14,609 nt of DNA from Asaia bogorensis. Lineage in GTDB: Bacteria > Pseudomonadota > Alphaproteobacteria > Acetobacterales > Acetobacteraceae. Shown here in pieces: positions 7,205 through 14,418 of the stretch. The notes below the pieces were generated by a model. That model saw only the letters and a program-made list of their open reading frames with translations. It ran no database searches and was not told the DNA's origin. How positions within the stretch are numbered: position 1 is the stretch's first letter; every line of letters begins with the position of its first letter. Location of the stretch: positions 1-14,609 of the forward strand of contig CAMBXJ010000046.1 in NCBI GenBank assembly GCA_945871455.1, written 5' to 3'. The translations under genes and the position numbers were made by a program.

Positions 7205-7527
7205 TTCAGCCTCCCAAGGGTCGATCATGAACGAGCCGAGACATTAATTCAGCACAATGCGCCTGCGCGGTGCAACCTGCATGAGATGATCAGTTAGAAC
7301 GCAAGCATGTCTGCCTGATGTACGGATTGCGACAAAGCGTTGCCGGGGCCGAGATATCGCGGTTTCTGGGGTGTTCAGCTTGAACTTGACGAAGCGCGGG
7401 CGCGGGACGCTGCACGGCCGCTCGGCGCGGCGGATCTCTCCGAAATGCCGACCAGGTCGCTGCTGAACTGGACGCCGCTTCCAAATCAGCCTGACCGCGT
7501 ACCGGCAAGTCGCTCGGCGCCAAAGGA
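7205..7527. other. Intergenic region between the ATPase gene and the small-lipoprotein operon
   Basis: This gap of 323 bases should hold the terminator of the ATPase gene and the promoter of the minus-strand operon. I find no hairpin with a T-run and no convincing sigma-70 pair. Upstream of the GTG at 7204 the minus strand has an AT-rich stretch (GAATTAATG, about 7240-7248) and TTGCAC about 25 bases before it, which is only a weak match. The GC-rich part 7340-7527 is open on both strands for 60-80 codons, but neither translation resembles a known family or has a good start. A binding site for the response regulator is expected near 7205-7300. Confidence 0.4.
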
Positions 7528-9903
7528 CTACGACAGCCGTACGCCACGTAAACGCAGCGCGTTGCCGATGACCGAGACGGAACTGAGGGCCATAGCGAGC
7601 GCCGCTACGATGGGGCTGAGCAACAGTCCGAAGGCGGGATACAGTACCCCGGCCGCCAGCGGCACGCCGGCCACGTTGTAGATAAAGGCAAACACCAGAT
7701 TCTGGCGGATGTTGCGCATCGTCGCCCGACTGAGGGTACGTGCCCGGGCGATGCCCATCAGGTCGCCCTTCACAAGCGTGACACCGGCGCTGTGCATCGC
7801 CACCTCGGTGCCGGTGCCCATTGCGATACCGACATCGGCCTCGGCCAGCGCCGGAGCGTCGTTCACGCCATCACCCGCCATCGCGACCACCTCGCCCTTG
7901 GTGCGCAGGTCACGGACGATGCGATGCTTGTCCTGCGGCATCACCTCGGCCTGCACATCGGTGATACCGAGTTTCCCAGCAATCGCATTTGCGGTGGTGG
8001 CATTGTCGCCGGTCAGCATCACGATGCGGATGCCATCCTGGCGTAACCGGTCGAGTGCTGCGGCCGTGCTTGCCTTCACCGGATCAGCGATGGCGATGAC
8101 GCCGCCCGGTTTCCCCTCGATACCCACGAACAGCACAGTTGCGCCGCCGCCGCGCATTTCGTCGGCCCGGGCGGCGAGGGTGGCGGTGTCTACCCCCTGC
8201 GCCTCCATCATACGCGCATTGCCCAATGCCACCTTGCGCCCGCCCACCATGCCCATCACGCCTTGGCCGGTTACCGAGGTGAATTCCTGTGGCTCGGAAA
8301 TGCTGGCGCCCTTGTCGCGCGCCGCTGCCACAATGGCCGCGGCCAACGGGTGCTCGCTCGACCGTTCCAGGCTGGCAGCGAGCGCCAGAAGCTCAGGTTC
8401 GGTCACGCCGTCGACCGGCACGATCTCCACGACACGCGGTTTGCCCTCCGTGAGAGTGCCCGTCTTGTCGACCACCAGGGTAGTGACTTTCTCCATGCGC
8501 TCCAGCGCCTCAGCCGACTTGATCAGCACGCCAGCGGTCGCGCCCTTGCCGACGCCAGTCATGATCGACATCGGTGTGGCGAGGCCCAGCGCGCAGGGAC
8601 AAGCGATGATCAACACCGAGACCGCCGCGATCAACCCATAGGCCAGCGCTGGCGCGGGTCCCCATATAGCCCAGGCGATGAAGGCCAGAACCGCCATCGC
8701 GATCACGACCGGGACGAAGTATCCCGAGACAGTATCCGCCATGCGCTGGATCGGTGCTCGGCTCCGCTGGGCTTCAGCCACCATGGCAACAATGCGCGCC
8801 AGCATGGTTTCGGCCCCCACCTTCTCGGCCTGCATCACCAGCGCGCCGGTCCCATTCACTGTGCCGCCGATGAGCTTGTCACCAGTCTCCTTGGCCAGCG
8901 GCATGGACTCGCCGGTGACCATGGACTCGTCCACAGCGCCGCGTCCCTCCAGCACCACCCCGTCCACCGGCACGGCGTCGCCCGGCCTGACGCGCAGCCG
9001 GTCCCCGGCCTGCACATGCCCGAGCGGGATCTCCTCATCCTCGCCCGAGGTGGTGATGCGCCGTGCGGTCTTGGGCGCGAGGTTCAACAGGGCGCGGATG
9101 GCGCCACCCGTCTGCTCGCGCGCCCGCAGTTCCAGCACCTGACCGAGCAGAACCAGCACGATGATGACCGCGCCGGCCTCGAAATAGACAGCAACGGAGC
9201 CGCCCTCCCCGCGGAAACCGGCGGGAAAGACACCGGGCACGAATGTGGCGAAAAGGCTGTAAAGGTAGGCGGCGCCGGTGCCGATCGCGATCAATGTGAA
9301 CATGTTGAGGTTGCGGGTGACCAGTGAAGCCCAGGCTCGCTCGAAGAACGGCCAGCCGGCCCACAGGATCACAGGGGTGGCGAGCAGGAATTGGATCCAA
9401 GTCGATGTGGCTGGGCTCATCAGATGGCGCAGCCCTAGCAGATGGCCACCCATTTCCAGCGCCACCACGGGCAACGTCAGCGCGGTGCCAATCCAGAACC
9501 GCCGCGTCATGTCGATCAGCTCGTGGTTCGGTGCGGCCTCAGCAGTGATTTCCACCGGTTCCAAGGCCATGCCGCAGATCGGGCAACTGCCGGGGCCGAC
9601 CTGCCGCACTTCCGGATGCATCGGGCAGGTGTAGATCGTGCCGGGCGGCGCAACCGGAGCGGCGAGCGCCTCGGCCTTGAGATAGAGGCCGGGGTCGTCA
9701 ACGAACTTCGTGCGGCAACGCGCCGAGCAGAAATGGAATGCTTGCCCATCATGCTCAGCATGATGCTTGGAGGTCTGCGGGTCGACTTTCATGCCACACA
9801 CGGGGTCGATTGCCATCAGCTCGTCCGCGTCCGCACGCAGATGTCCCCAAGTGTGTTCCGCTGCACCGTGGCCATCGTGGCTGTGCCGGTGATGATCGCT
9901 CAT
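7528..9903 (-). CDS. copA: Cu(I)-exporting P1B-type ATPase
   Basis: Inner-membrane ATPase of 791 aa that should pump Cu(I) (or Ag(I)) out of the cytoplasm. A His-rich start ([13 protein letters not shown]) is followed by a YHS-like segment DPVCGM (33-38; further Cys at 59 and 63) and a heavy-metal-binding segment [15 protein letters not shown] (93-112). There is no classical GMTCxxC domain. Core motifs: TGES (330-333), the membrane CPC ion site (435-437), DKTGT with phospho-acceptor D479, H518-P519, MLTGDN (629-634) and GDGVND (678-683). YN (742-743) and MALSS (771-775) in the last helices indicate the copper subclass. GGAGA 8 bases before ATG 9903 sets the start; the open frame beyond it runs antisense through csoR and is not used. 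It is divergent from csoR across a CsoR-like operator. Confidence 0.97.
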   Translation of the reverse strand: MSDHHRHSHDGHGAAEHTWGHLRADADELMAIDPVCGMKVDPQTSKHHAEHDGQAFHFCSARCRTKFVDDPGLYLKAEALAAPVAPPGTIYTCPMHPEVRQVGPGSCPICGMALEPVEITAEAAPNHELIDMTRRFWIGTALTLPVVALEMGGHLLGLRHLMSPATSTWIQFLLATPVILWAGWPFFERAWASLVTRNLNMFTLIAIGTGAAYLYSLFATFVPGVFPAGFRGEGGSVAVYFEAGAVIIVLVLLGQVLELRAREQTGGAIRALLNLAPKTARRITTSGEDEEIPLGHVQAGDRLRVRPGDAVPVDGVVLEGRGAVDESMVTGESMPLAKETGDKLIGGTVNGTGALVMQAEKVGAETMLARIVAMVAEAQRSRAPIQRMADTVSGYFVPVVIAMAVLAFIAWAIWGPAPALAYGLIAAVSVLIIACPCALGLATPMSIMTGVGKGATAGVLIKSAEALERMEKVTTLVVDKTGTLTEGKPRVVEIVPVDGVTEPELLALAASLERSSEHPLAAAIVAAARDKGASISEPQEFTSVTGQGVMGMVGGRKVALGNARMMEAQGVDTATLAARADEMRGGGATVLFVGIEGKPGGVIAIADPVKASTAAALDRLRQDGIRIVMLTGDNATTANAIAGKLGITDVQAEVMPQDKHRIVRDLRTKGEVVAMAGDGVNDAPALAEADVGIAMGTGTEVAMHSAGVTLVKGDLMGIARARTLSRATMRNIRQNLVFAFIYNVAGVPLAAGVLYPAFGLLLSPIVAALAMALSSVSVIGNALRLRGVRLS

Positions 9904-9940
9904 GCTGTTCTCTCCTAGGCGCAAGATGGGTGGTGCTGCC

Positions 9941-9971
9941 TTGAAGCGTATACCTATAGGGGGTATATAAT
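9941..9971 (+). promoter_or_regulatory. Promoter of csoR overlapping the operator
   Basis: A perfect -10 box TATAAT lies at 9966-9971, with TTGAAG (4 of 6 to consensus) at 9941-9946, separated by 19 bases that are largely filled by the palindrome. Transcription would start near 9976-9979, at or within the csoR ATG, implying a leaderless or nearly leaderless mRNA. Consistent with that, no good ribosome-binding site precedes the ATG. A matching promoter for the divergent ATPase gene is less clear; TATACG on the minus strand at 9952-9947 is a weak -10 candidate. Confidence 0.5.
9948..9968. promoter_or_regulatory. CsoR-type operator between csoR and the ATPase gene
   Basis: The sequence TATACCTATAGGGGGTATA (9949-9967) is an imperfect palindrome. 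TATACC at 9949-9954 mirrors GGTATA at 9962-9967 across 7 bases, and CCTATAGG at 9953-9960 is a perfect inner palindrome. Short C- and G-tracts between AT-rich arms are the known operator form of CsoR-family repressors. It lies 9 bases before the csoR start and 45 bases before the ATPase start, so one repressor could silence both genes. The palindrome is seen directly; CsoR binding is inferred. Confidence 0.72.
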
Positions 9972-9975
9972 AAGC

Positions 9976-10251
9976 ATGAGCTCCAATGCGAAAAAGTCGG
10001 TCCTGACCCGCTTGAAGCGGATCGAGGGTCAGGTGGGCGGCCTCCACCGGATGATCGACGAGGACCGCTACTGCACCGACGTCTTGATTCAGATCAATGC
10101 CGTGCTCGCTGCACTCCATAAGGTGGAGGCGGAGATCCTGCGCAATCACGTGGCACATTGCGTGGCCGATGCCTTCTCCGAGGGTGACCCCGAAGGACAG
10201 CGGCGAAAGGTCGAGGAACTGGTCGATATGATGAGTCGGATGACGAGGTAG
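9976..10251 (+). CDS. csoR: CsoR-family copper-sensing repressor
   Basis: All-helical DUF156 repressor of 91 aa. C33, H58 and C62 (in RYCTDV and RNHVAHCV) reproduce the Cu(I) triad of mycobacterial CsoR (C36, H61, C65) with identical spacing. This separates it from RcnR and FrmR types. The N-terminus [20 protein letters not shown] is the conserved first helix with basic DNA-contact residues. Cu(I) binding should release the protein from DNA and induce transcription. The adjacent palindrome makes autoregulation and control of the divergent ATPase gene likely. The next gene starts 4 bases after its stop, so the two are co-transcribed. Confidence 0.93.
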   Translation: MSSNAKKSVLTRLKRIEGQVGGLHRMIDEDRYCTDVLIQINAVLAALHKVEAEILRNHVAHCVADAFSEGDPEGQRRKVEELVDMMSRMTR

Positions 10252-10255
10252 GAAG

Positions 10256-10702
10256 GTGCGGAAAGCCTGGCGGCGCAACATTGGCAGGGTCGCTGCACTC
10301 CTCGGAGTGATCGGTGCGCTTTTGATTGGAGCCAACCCCGCCTCAGCGCATGCCGGCGTCGGCCACATCTCCTTGGACGCAGCGTCCGTGGACGCTTCTG
10401 ATTTGACACAGATAATCCACCCACTTGATCGGCAAGCTCATGCACCCCAACGTGGCGTGACATCCGCGGCGTCGATCGCGGATAGCGATGGCGACAAGCA
10501 GCCCGCTGATTGCCCACATCAGCATGGTCGCACGTGCTGTGCGTCCGCATCGTGCCCAGCGTTCGGCTTGGCTCCAGCCGTTGGGTCGATGGATCTGCTT
10601 TCCTGGTCCTGCGCATCGCGTGCCGTCCAGAGCGCCGCAATGCTGTTGCCTGCGGGCTTCGATGGATCGCCATTGACGCCTCCACCCCGAAGGAACGGCT
10701 GA
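10256..10702 (+). CDS. Secreted Cys/His-rich protein coupled to csoR (CopL/DUF2946-like)
   Basis: A 148-aa protein starting at GTG 10256, with GAGG 7 bases upstream inside the end of csoR. A signal peptide (about 1-31, ending NPASA) is followed by a His-containing segment, a cluster [15 protein letters not shown] (86-100), and a hydrophobic stretch with another Cys (C119). Layout and size resemble CopL/DUF2946 proteins found beside copper genes, but I see no full-length match and place it there only by pattern. The four Cys and two His within 15 residues suggest metal binding in the periplasm. Tight coupling to the repressor suggests copper-controlled expression. Confidence 0.68.
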   Translation: MRKAWRRNIGRVAALLGVIGALLIGANPASAHAGVGHISLDAASVDASDLTQIIHPLDRQAHAPQRGVTSAASIADSDGDKQPADCPHQHGRTCCASASCPAFGLAPAVGSMDLLSWSCASRAVQSAAMLLPAGFDGSPLTPPPRRNG

Positions 10703-10822
10703 CCGGCTCAACGCCTGTCGTCCGTCGCACCGCCTTCGGTGCACTGCTCCTCAGACGTTTGTCGCCGCTGCCCTGTCGCGTGCCGCCCTTGCATCCGACC
10801 TCTTCAAGGACCGAACGTCATC

Positions 10823-11983
10823 ATGCCCGCACACCGCATCTATCAGCGTCCGTTGGCGCCCGCCGCCGGCGTCAGGCTGACATCCCGTCTGAGCTATCCT
10901 CGGACGACCGCCATCGAGCCACCGCTGCGCGCCAACGGTGAGAGTGCCGGAGAAGTTGGCACGCCATTCCGCAGACCGCGATCGTCGCGCCGTGCCCTGC
11001 TAGGCGGTGCGCTGCTCGCTCTTGCCGCGCCAACCCCCGGACGTGCGGCGACGAGTGGTACTGTGTTCACCGCCGACGAACTCGGAGGATCGATCACTGC
11101 CGTCAAACTGCCGGCCGGTATCGTCCGCACTCTACGGCTGCCCATCGCGCCCCATAATGTGGACCTCAGTAGCGACGGTCGCAGCCTGCTGCTGGTCGGA
11201 TTGCCGCCCGGCGGAACACACGCCGCGGGGGGCGGCCGGCTCCTGGTTCTCGACTCCGGCGACATCACGAAACCGCCTCAGGCCGAAATCGCCATCGGCC
11301 CCCATCCTGCGCATGTGGTCCCCGACGCCGATGGCATCCATGCCTATGTCACCGACTCACATGAGGGAGTCGTCATTGTGGTGGATCTGAAGGCCGGGCG
11401 TGTCGTCGCGCGCATTCCCGTCGGCGCAGAGCCGCATGGGCTGCGCCTGGCCCCCAGTGAAGCCGAGCTCTACGTGGCCAACATGCGCAGCAACGATGTC
11501 TCGGTGGTGGATGTGCGAAACCGCAAGGAGGTGGCGCGCATTCAGGTCGGCCGCGTGCCTGTCCAGGTGGCATTCACCCCGGATGGACGCCAGGTCTTCG
11601 CCTCGCTGAACGGCGAGAACCGCGTGGCGATCATCGATCGGACCGAGCGCAAGCGAGTGGGTAGCGCTCCGGTGGGCCGCAATCCGGTGCAACTCCAGGT
11701 CACGCCGGATGGCAGGTGGCTTTACGTCGCCAACCAAGGCAGCAAGGCCGAGCCCGACGAAACCGTCTCAGTCATCGACGTCACGACCCAGCAGCCTGTC
11801 GCGACCATCCCATCTGGGCGCGGCGCGCATGGCATTGCCATGAGCCATGACGGAGCATTGGTCTTCGTCAGCAACATCGTCGACGGCTCCATCGCCGTGC
11901 TGGAAGTTGCAACCCAGTCCCGTCGAAGCGTCCATCGCGTAGGTGCCGGCCCCAACGGCATCGCCTTCCTCCCCTCGGCCTAG
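10823..11983 (+). CDS. Tat-exported YVTN beta-propeller protein
   Basis: A 386-aa periplasmic beta-propeller of the YVTN/YncE type. Repeats of the form 'HG+...EAELYVANMRSNDVSVVD', 'TPDGRWLYVANQG', 'HDGALVFVSN...G+IAVLE' occur about every 40-45 residues from about 80 to the end, enough for seven blades. A Tat motif SRRALLGG lies at about 55-62, so the chosen ATG leaves an unusually long, Arg-rich region before it. No in-frame ATG or GTG lies closer, and AAGGA upstream of 10823 is spaced far (13 bases). Such proteins recur in alphaproteobacterial copper clusters without a proven role; a scaffold or metal-handling function is a guess. The gap from the previous gene (120 bases) holds nothing I recognise. 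Confidence 0.88.
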   Translation: MPAHRIYQRPLAPAAGVRLTSRLSYPRTTAIEPPLRANGESAGEVGTPFRRPRSSRRALLGGALLALAAPTPGRAATSGTVFTADELGGSITAVKLPAGIVRTLRLPIAPHNVDLSSDGRSLLLVGLPPGGTHAAGGGRLLVLDSGDITKPPQAEIAIGPHPAHVVPDADGIHAYVTDSHEGVVIVVDLKAGRVVARIPVGAEPHGLRLAPSEAELYVANMRSNDVSVVDVRNRKEVARIQVGRVPVQVAFTPDGRQVFASLNGENRVAIIDRTERKRVGSAPVGRNPVQLQVTPDGRWLYVANQGSKAEPDETVSVIDVTTQQPVATIPSGRGAHGIAMSHDGALVFVSNIVDGSIAVLEVATQSRRSVHRVGAGPNGIAFLPSA

Positions 11984-12023
11984 CACCCGCCTGGCCGCCA
12001 TCCCATCCAACAGGAACATCGCC

Positions 12024-12896
12024 ATGAACCGCACGACATTGCTTATCTCGACCGCGCTGCTCGCCTTATCCATCGCCGGCGCCCCGCTTGCCGGCTTGGC
12101 CCAAGGCCAGGCTCAGCCGCCCGCGCCCCAGGCGCAGGGCGCAGACAAGGGCAACGAGGACCACAAGGAGCACCACCCGACGGGCGCGACGACAGCGCAG
12201 GCCGCACCAGGGACTGCGACCCCCGCACCCGCGCCGTCCGTGCCCGGTCAAGCAGGGGCCGGCCAGGCTCCCGCCATGGGAATGATGGGCGGTGGCATGG
12301 GCATGATGGGAGGCGATATGGGTGCCATGATGCAGCGCATGATGCCGATGATGCGCGGCATGATGGCGCAGCACGGCATGGAGCGGATGGACGGGCCCAT
12401 GGGCATGATGGCCCCCGGACGAGTCGAGGGGCGCATTGCCTTCCTGCGCACCGAGCTACAGATCACCGAGGCACAAACTCCCGCTTGGAATGCCTTTGCC
12501 GACGTGCTCCGTGCGCAAGCCCGCGGCATGGGAGCGATGCGCAGCCGGATGATGGGCAACAGCGCGATGCCCGCGGGACAAATGCCGACCGGGCCGATGC
12601 CAGGCGCCCAGGCGCCGGGCAGCCCGCCGTCGGCTGGACCGATGCCAGGTGGGCAGATGCCGGGCGGGCAAGCGACTGGCCGTCCGATGCCGGGAGCTGG
12701 AATGGGAATGATGCCGAACCAAGGCGCGACAGTCAGTTTCCCTGACCATGCCGACCAGGTTGTCCAGATGCTGGCGGCCAGTCATGAAGCGGCGCGGGCA
12801 ATCGCCACCACGGGGCGCGCGCTTTATGCAGTGCTGACCGACACCCAGAAGAAGACGGCCGACGAACTCCTCGCAATGCCAATGCGCGGCATGTGA
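12024..12896 (+). CDS. Met-rich Spy/CpxP-like (LTxxQ) periplasmic protein
   Basis: A 290-aa secreted protein with 38 methionines (13%). After the signal peptide (about 1-26) come a Pro/Ala-rich linker with His (36-80), a dense Met/Gly block (85-129, 20 Met in 45 residues), a helical half with LQITEAQ (145-151), a Pro-Met-Gly low-complexity insert (180-232, units such as MPGGQMPGGQ), and a second helical half ending with LTDTQ (271-275). The paired LTxxQ-like motifs mark the Spy/CpxP fold. Runs of Met suit Cu(I) binding, so it likely buffers periplasmic copper or protects proteins from it. AGGA sits 8 bases before ATG 12024. It lies 40 bases after the propeller gene and is likely co-transcribed. 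Confidence 0.85.
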   Translation: MNRTTLLISTALLALSIAGAPLAGLAQGQAQPPAPQAQGADKGNEDHKEHHPTGATTAQAAPGTATPAPAPSVPGQAGAGQAPAMGMMGGGMGMMGGDMGAMMQRMMPMMRGMMAQHGMERMDGPMGMMAPGRVEGRIAFLRTELQITEAQTPAWNAFADVLRAQARGMGAMRSRMMGNSAMPAGQMPTGPMPGAQAPGSPPSAGPMPGGQMPGGQATGRPMPGAGMGMMPNQGATVSFPDHADQVVQMLAASHEAARAIATTGRALYAVLTDTQKKTADELLAMPMRGM

Positions 12897-12986
12897 GCCA
12901 TCGCGTCGACCGCGCTGTGGGAGTGGCAGCCTAACGGCCGCGGCTCCCCGGCACCGCAAAACTTGCGAGGTTTAGGAGCTGCTGAA

Positions 12987-13250
12987 ATGGACGAACCGTC
13001 TCACTCACCTTGGTGGCGCAGTGCCCGCGGGCTTGCGCTCTGCGGCTTCCTGCTGATTGCAGGGTTCTTCCTGATCACGGAGCACACTGCGCACGTGTTC
13101 GGGGTTCTGCCTTTCGTTCTACTCCTCCTCTGCCCACTGATGCACCTGTTCCACCACGGCCGGCATCGTGGTCATGGCGGCCATGGGCACCATCACGCCG
13201 CTCAACGCGACGGCGCGAACCCGCCTCCTCGTCCAGGAGCCCAGCCATGA
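12987..13250 (+). CDS. DUF2933-family small membrane protein with His tail
   Basis: An 87-aa protein with two closely spaced membrane segments (about 17-31 and 36-54). The intervening TEHTAHVFG and following LCPLMHLFHHG are the conserved DUF2933 core. The tail HHGRHRGHGGHGHHH (56-70) is strongly His-rich and suits binding of Cu or another metal near the membrane. AGGAG 8 bases before ATG 12987 sets the start; a TTG at 12963 would add 8 residues and lacks support. The stop overlaps the next ATG (ATGA). DUF2933 proteins are common in metal-resistance clusters but have no assigned function that I know. Confidence 0.85.
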   Translation: MDEPSHSPWWRSARGLALCGFLLIAGFFLITEHTAHVFGVLPFVLLLLCPLMHLFHHGRHRGHGGHGHHHAAQRDGANPPPRPGAQP

Positions 13251-13906
13251 CCCACGACAGCAGCGCTTACGGCCTGTGGTTCCTGGTGGCACTGAACTCG
13301 GCCGTCTTCATCCTGTTCGCCTTCAGTTTTGGCAAACCGCAGTCGCCGCGTGATTGGCGGTCCTTCGGCGCATTCAGCGCGTTTATCATTGCGCTATTCG
13401 CTGAAATGTATGGCTTTCCGCTGACGATTTACTTGCTGTCCGGCTGGCTGCAGACCCGTTACCCCGCGGTTGATATCCTTTCGCACGATGCCGGACATTT
13501 ATGGTCGACGCTATTCGGCGTTAACGGCAATCCCCACTTCGGTGTCCTGCATATCCTGAGCGCGGTGTTCATCGGCGCCGGCTTCATCCTGCTATCGGCG
13601 GCATGGCGCGTGTTGCATGCAGCGCAAGCAGTCGGGCGCTTGGCAACGACTGGACCTTACGCCCGTGTGCGGCATCCCCAATACATAGCGTTCATCGCTA
13701 TCCTGCTCGGCTTCCTGCTTCAATGGCCGACCTTGCTGACCTTGGCGATGTTCCCTGTCCTGGTCGCTATGTATATTCGCCTCGCTCATCGCGAGGAATC
13801 CGACGTGCGGAAGGCCTTCGGCGAGGAGTACGACCGCTATGCAGCTCGGGTGCCCCGTTGGCTACCCCGACGCCAATCTGGTGACGTGGGCCGCCGCACA
13901 GCATGA
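13247..13906 (+). CDS. Isoprenylcysteine carboxyl-methyltransferase-like membrane protein
   Basis: A 219-aa membrane protein of the ICMT/PEMT superfamily, presumed to transfer a methyl group from S-adenosylmethionine. About five membrane helices are visible. The C-terminal SAM-binding signature is present: GPYARVRHPQY (136-146), then HREESDVRKAFGEEYDRYAARVPRWLP (181-207) with the typical E..L/F...Y..Y...V.R..P pattern. The ATG lies in an ATGA overlap with the DUF2933 gene and has AGGAG upstream. Bacteria do not prenylate proteins in the eukaryotic way, so the substrate is unknown. Related proteins (CzcN-like) sit in other metal-resistance operons. Overlap with both neighbours suggests stoichiometric expression. 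Confidence 0.9.
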   Translation: MTHDSSAYGLWFLVALNSAVFILFAFSFGKPQSPRDWRSFGAFSAFIIALFAEMYGFPLTIYLLSGWLQTRYPAVDILSHDAGHLWSTLFGVNGNPHFGVLHILSAVFIGAGFILLSAAWRVLHAAQAVGRLATTGPYARVRHPQYIAFIAILLGFLLQWPTLLTLAMFPVLVAMYIRLAHREESDVRKAFGEEYDRYAARVPRWLPRRQSGDVGRRTA

Positions 13907-14334
13907 CGAATGCGGCCTGGCTGCCTGCTATACGTCGCTACATGGTTATCTCCTTGCTTGGCCATGCCATTTGGGAGGTGGTGCAATTGCCACTGTTCAC
14001 GCTGTGGCGAGAAAAACCGCCTTGGACAGTCGCATTCGCGGCGTTGCACTGTCTGGGCGGTGACCTTGCGATCGCCAGCACAGTGCTGGTCGCAGCACTC
14101 CTACTGGCAGGGCGCCATGATTGGCCAAGCGGTGGCGCGGGAAGTGTAGCGATGCTTGCACTCACTTTCGGTGGCGTCTACACGGGCTGGAGCGAATACA
14201 GTAATGCCATCGTCAGGCAGACATGGACCTACACGAGCGCGATGCCTCTTGTTCCTTGGTTGGGCATTGGTGTTACGCCGCTATTGCAGTGGCTTATCAT
14301 ACCCGCCCTCGCCCTGCGTGCCGCTTCGCGGTAG
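13903..14334 (+). CDS. Unnamed four-helix membrane protein of copper clusters
   Basis: A 143-aa integral membrane protein with four predicted helices (about 13-33, 44-70, 81-100, 113-138). Polar or charged residues sit inside or at the ends of the helices: H21, E25 and Q28 (GHAIWEVVQLPLF), H49, C50 and D54 (LHCLGGDL), E98 and N101 (GWSEYSNAIV), Q129 (LLQW). These look like conserved functional positions, possibly metal or cofactor ligands. I recognise the general pattern from copper and other accessory clusters but know no name or function. The ATG is in an ATGA overlap with the methyltransferase gene, so the two are translationally coupled. It is the last gene of the plus-strand block. Confidence 0.8.
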   Translation: MTNAAWLPAIRRYMVISLLGHAIWEVVQLPLFTLWREKPPWTVAFAALHCLGGDLAIASTVLVAALLLAGRHDWPSGGAGSVAMLALTFGGVYTGWSEYSNAIVRQTWTYTSAMPLVPWLGIGVTPLLQWLIIPALALRAASR

Positions 14335-14343
14335 TCCAATGGG

Positions 14344-14407
14344 GGCAACCCTCATAGATCGTTGCCAGGGAGGGTTGGAGCCGGCTTCGATCGCTGCTCC
14401 AAGTTTT
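14344..14407 (+). terminator. Overlapping inverted repeats after the plus-strand block
   Basis: Three stems fall within 60 bases of the last stop codon: GGCAAC 14344-14349 with GTTGCC 14361-14366; CAACCCTC 14346-14353 with GAGGGTTG 14370-14377 (8 bp perfect); and GGAGC 14377-14381 with GCTCC 14396-14400, followed by AAGTTTT. The first two are mutually exclusive. The last, with its short T-run, could be a weak intrinsic terminator. The alternatives could also be part of an IS boundary. Confidence 0.35.
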
Positions 14408-14418
14408 CCCTGACGATT

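Noticed and set aside
7290..7547. Minus-strand frame in the gap after the ATPase gene, considered as a MerR/CueR remnant
   Set aside because: None of the three minus-strand frames shows the MerR dimerisation helix or Cys ligands, and the frame overlaps the end of the ATPase gene.
8263..9327. Open plus-strand frame of 354 codons
   Set aside because: Antisense to the P-type ATPase gene. The product is low-complexity (His, Arg, Asp, Gly) and has no recognisable domain.
9904..10368. N-terminal extension of the ATPase frame
   Set aside because: It would run antisense through csoR and the operator. The ATG at 9903 has a good ribosome-binding site and begins the typical His-rich N-terminus.
12561..12715. 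Short DNA repeats considered as a CRISPR-like or tandem array
   Set aside because: They are in frame and encode the Pro-Met-Gly insert of the Spy-like protein. Unit lengths are irregular and there are no spacers.
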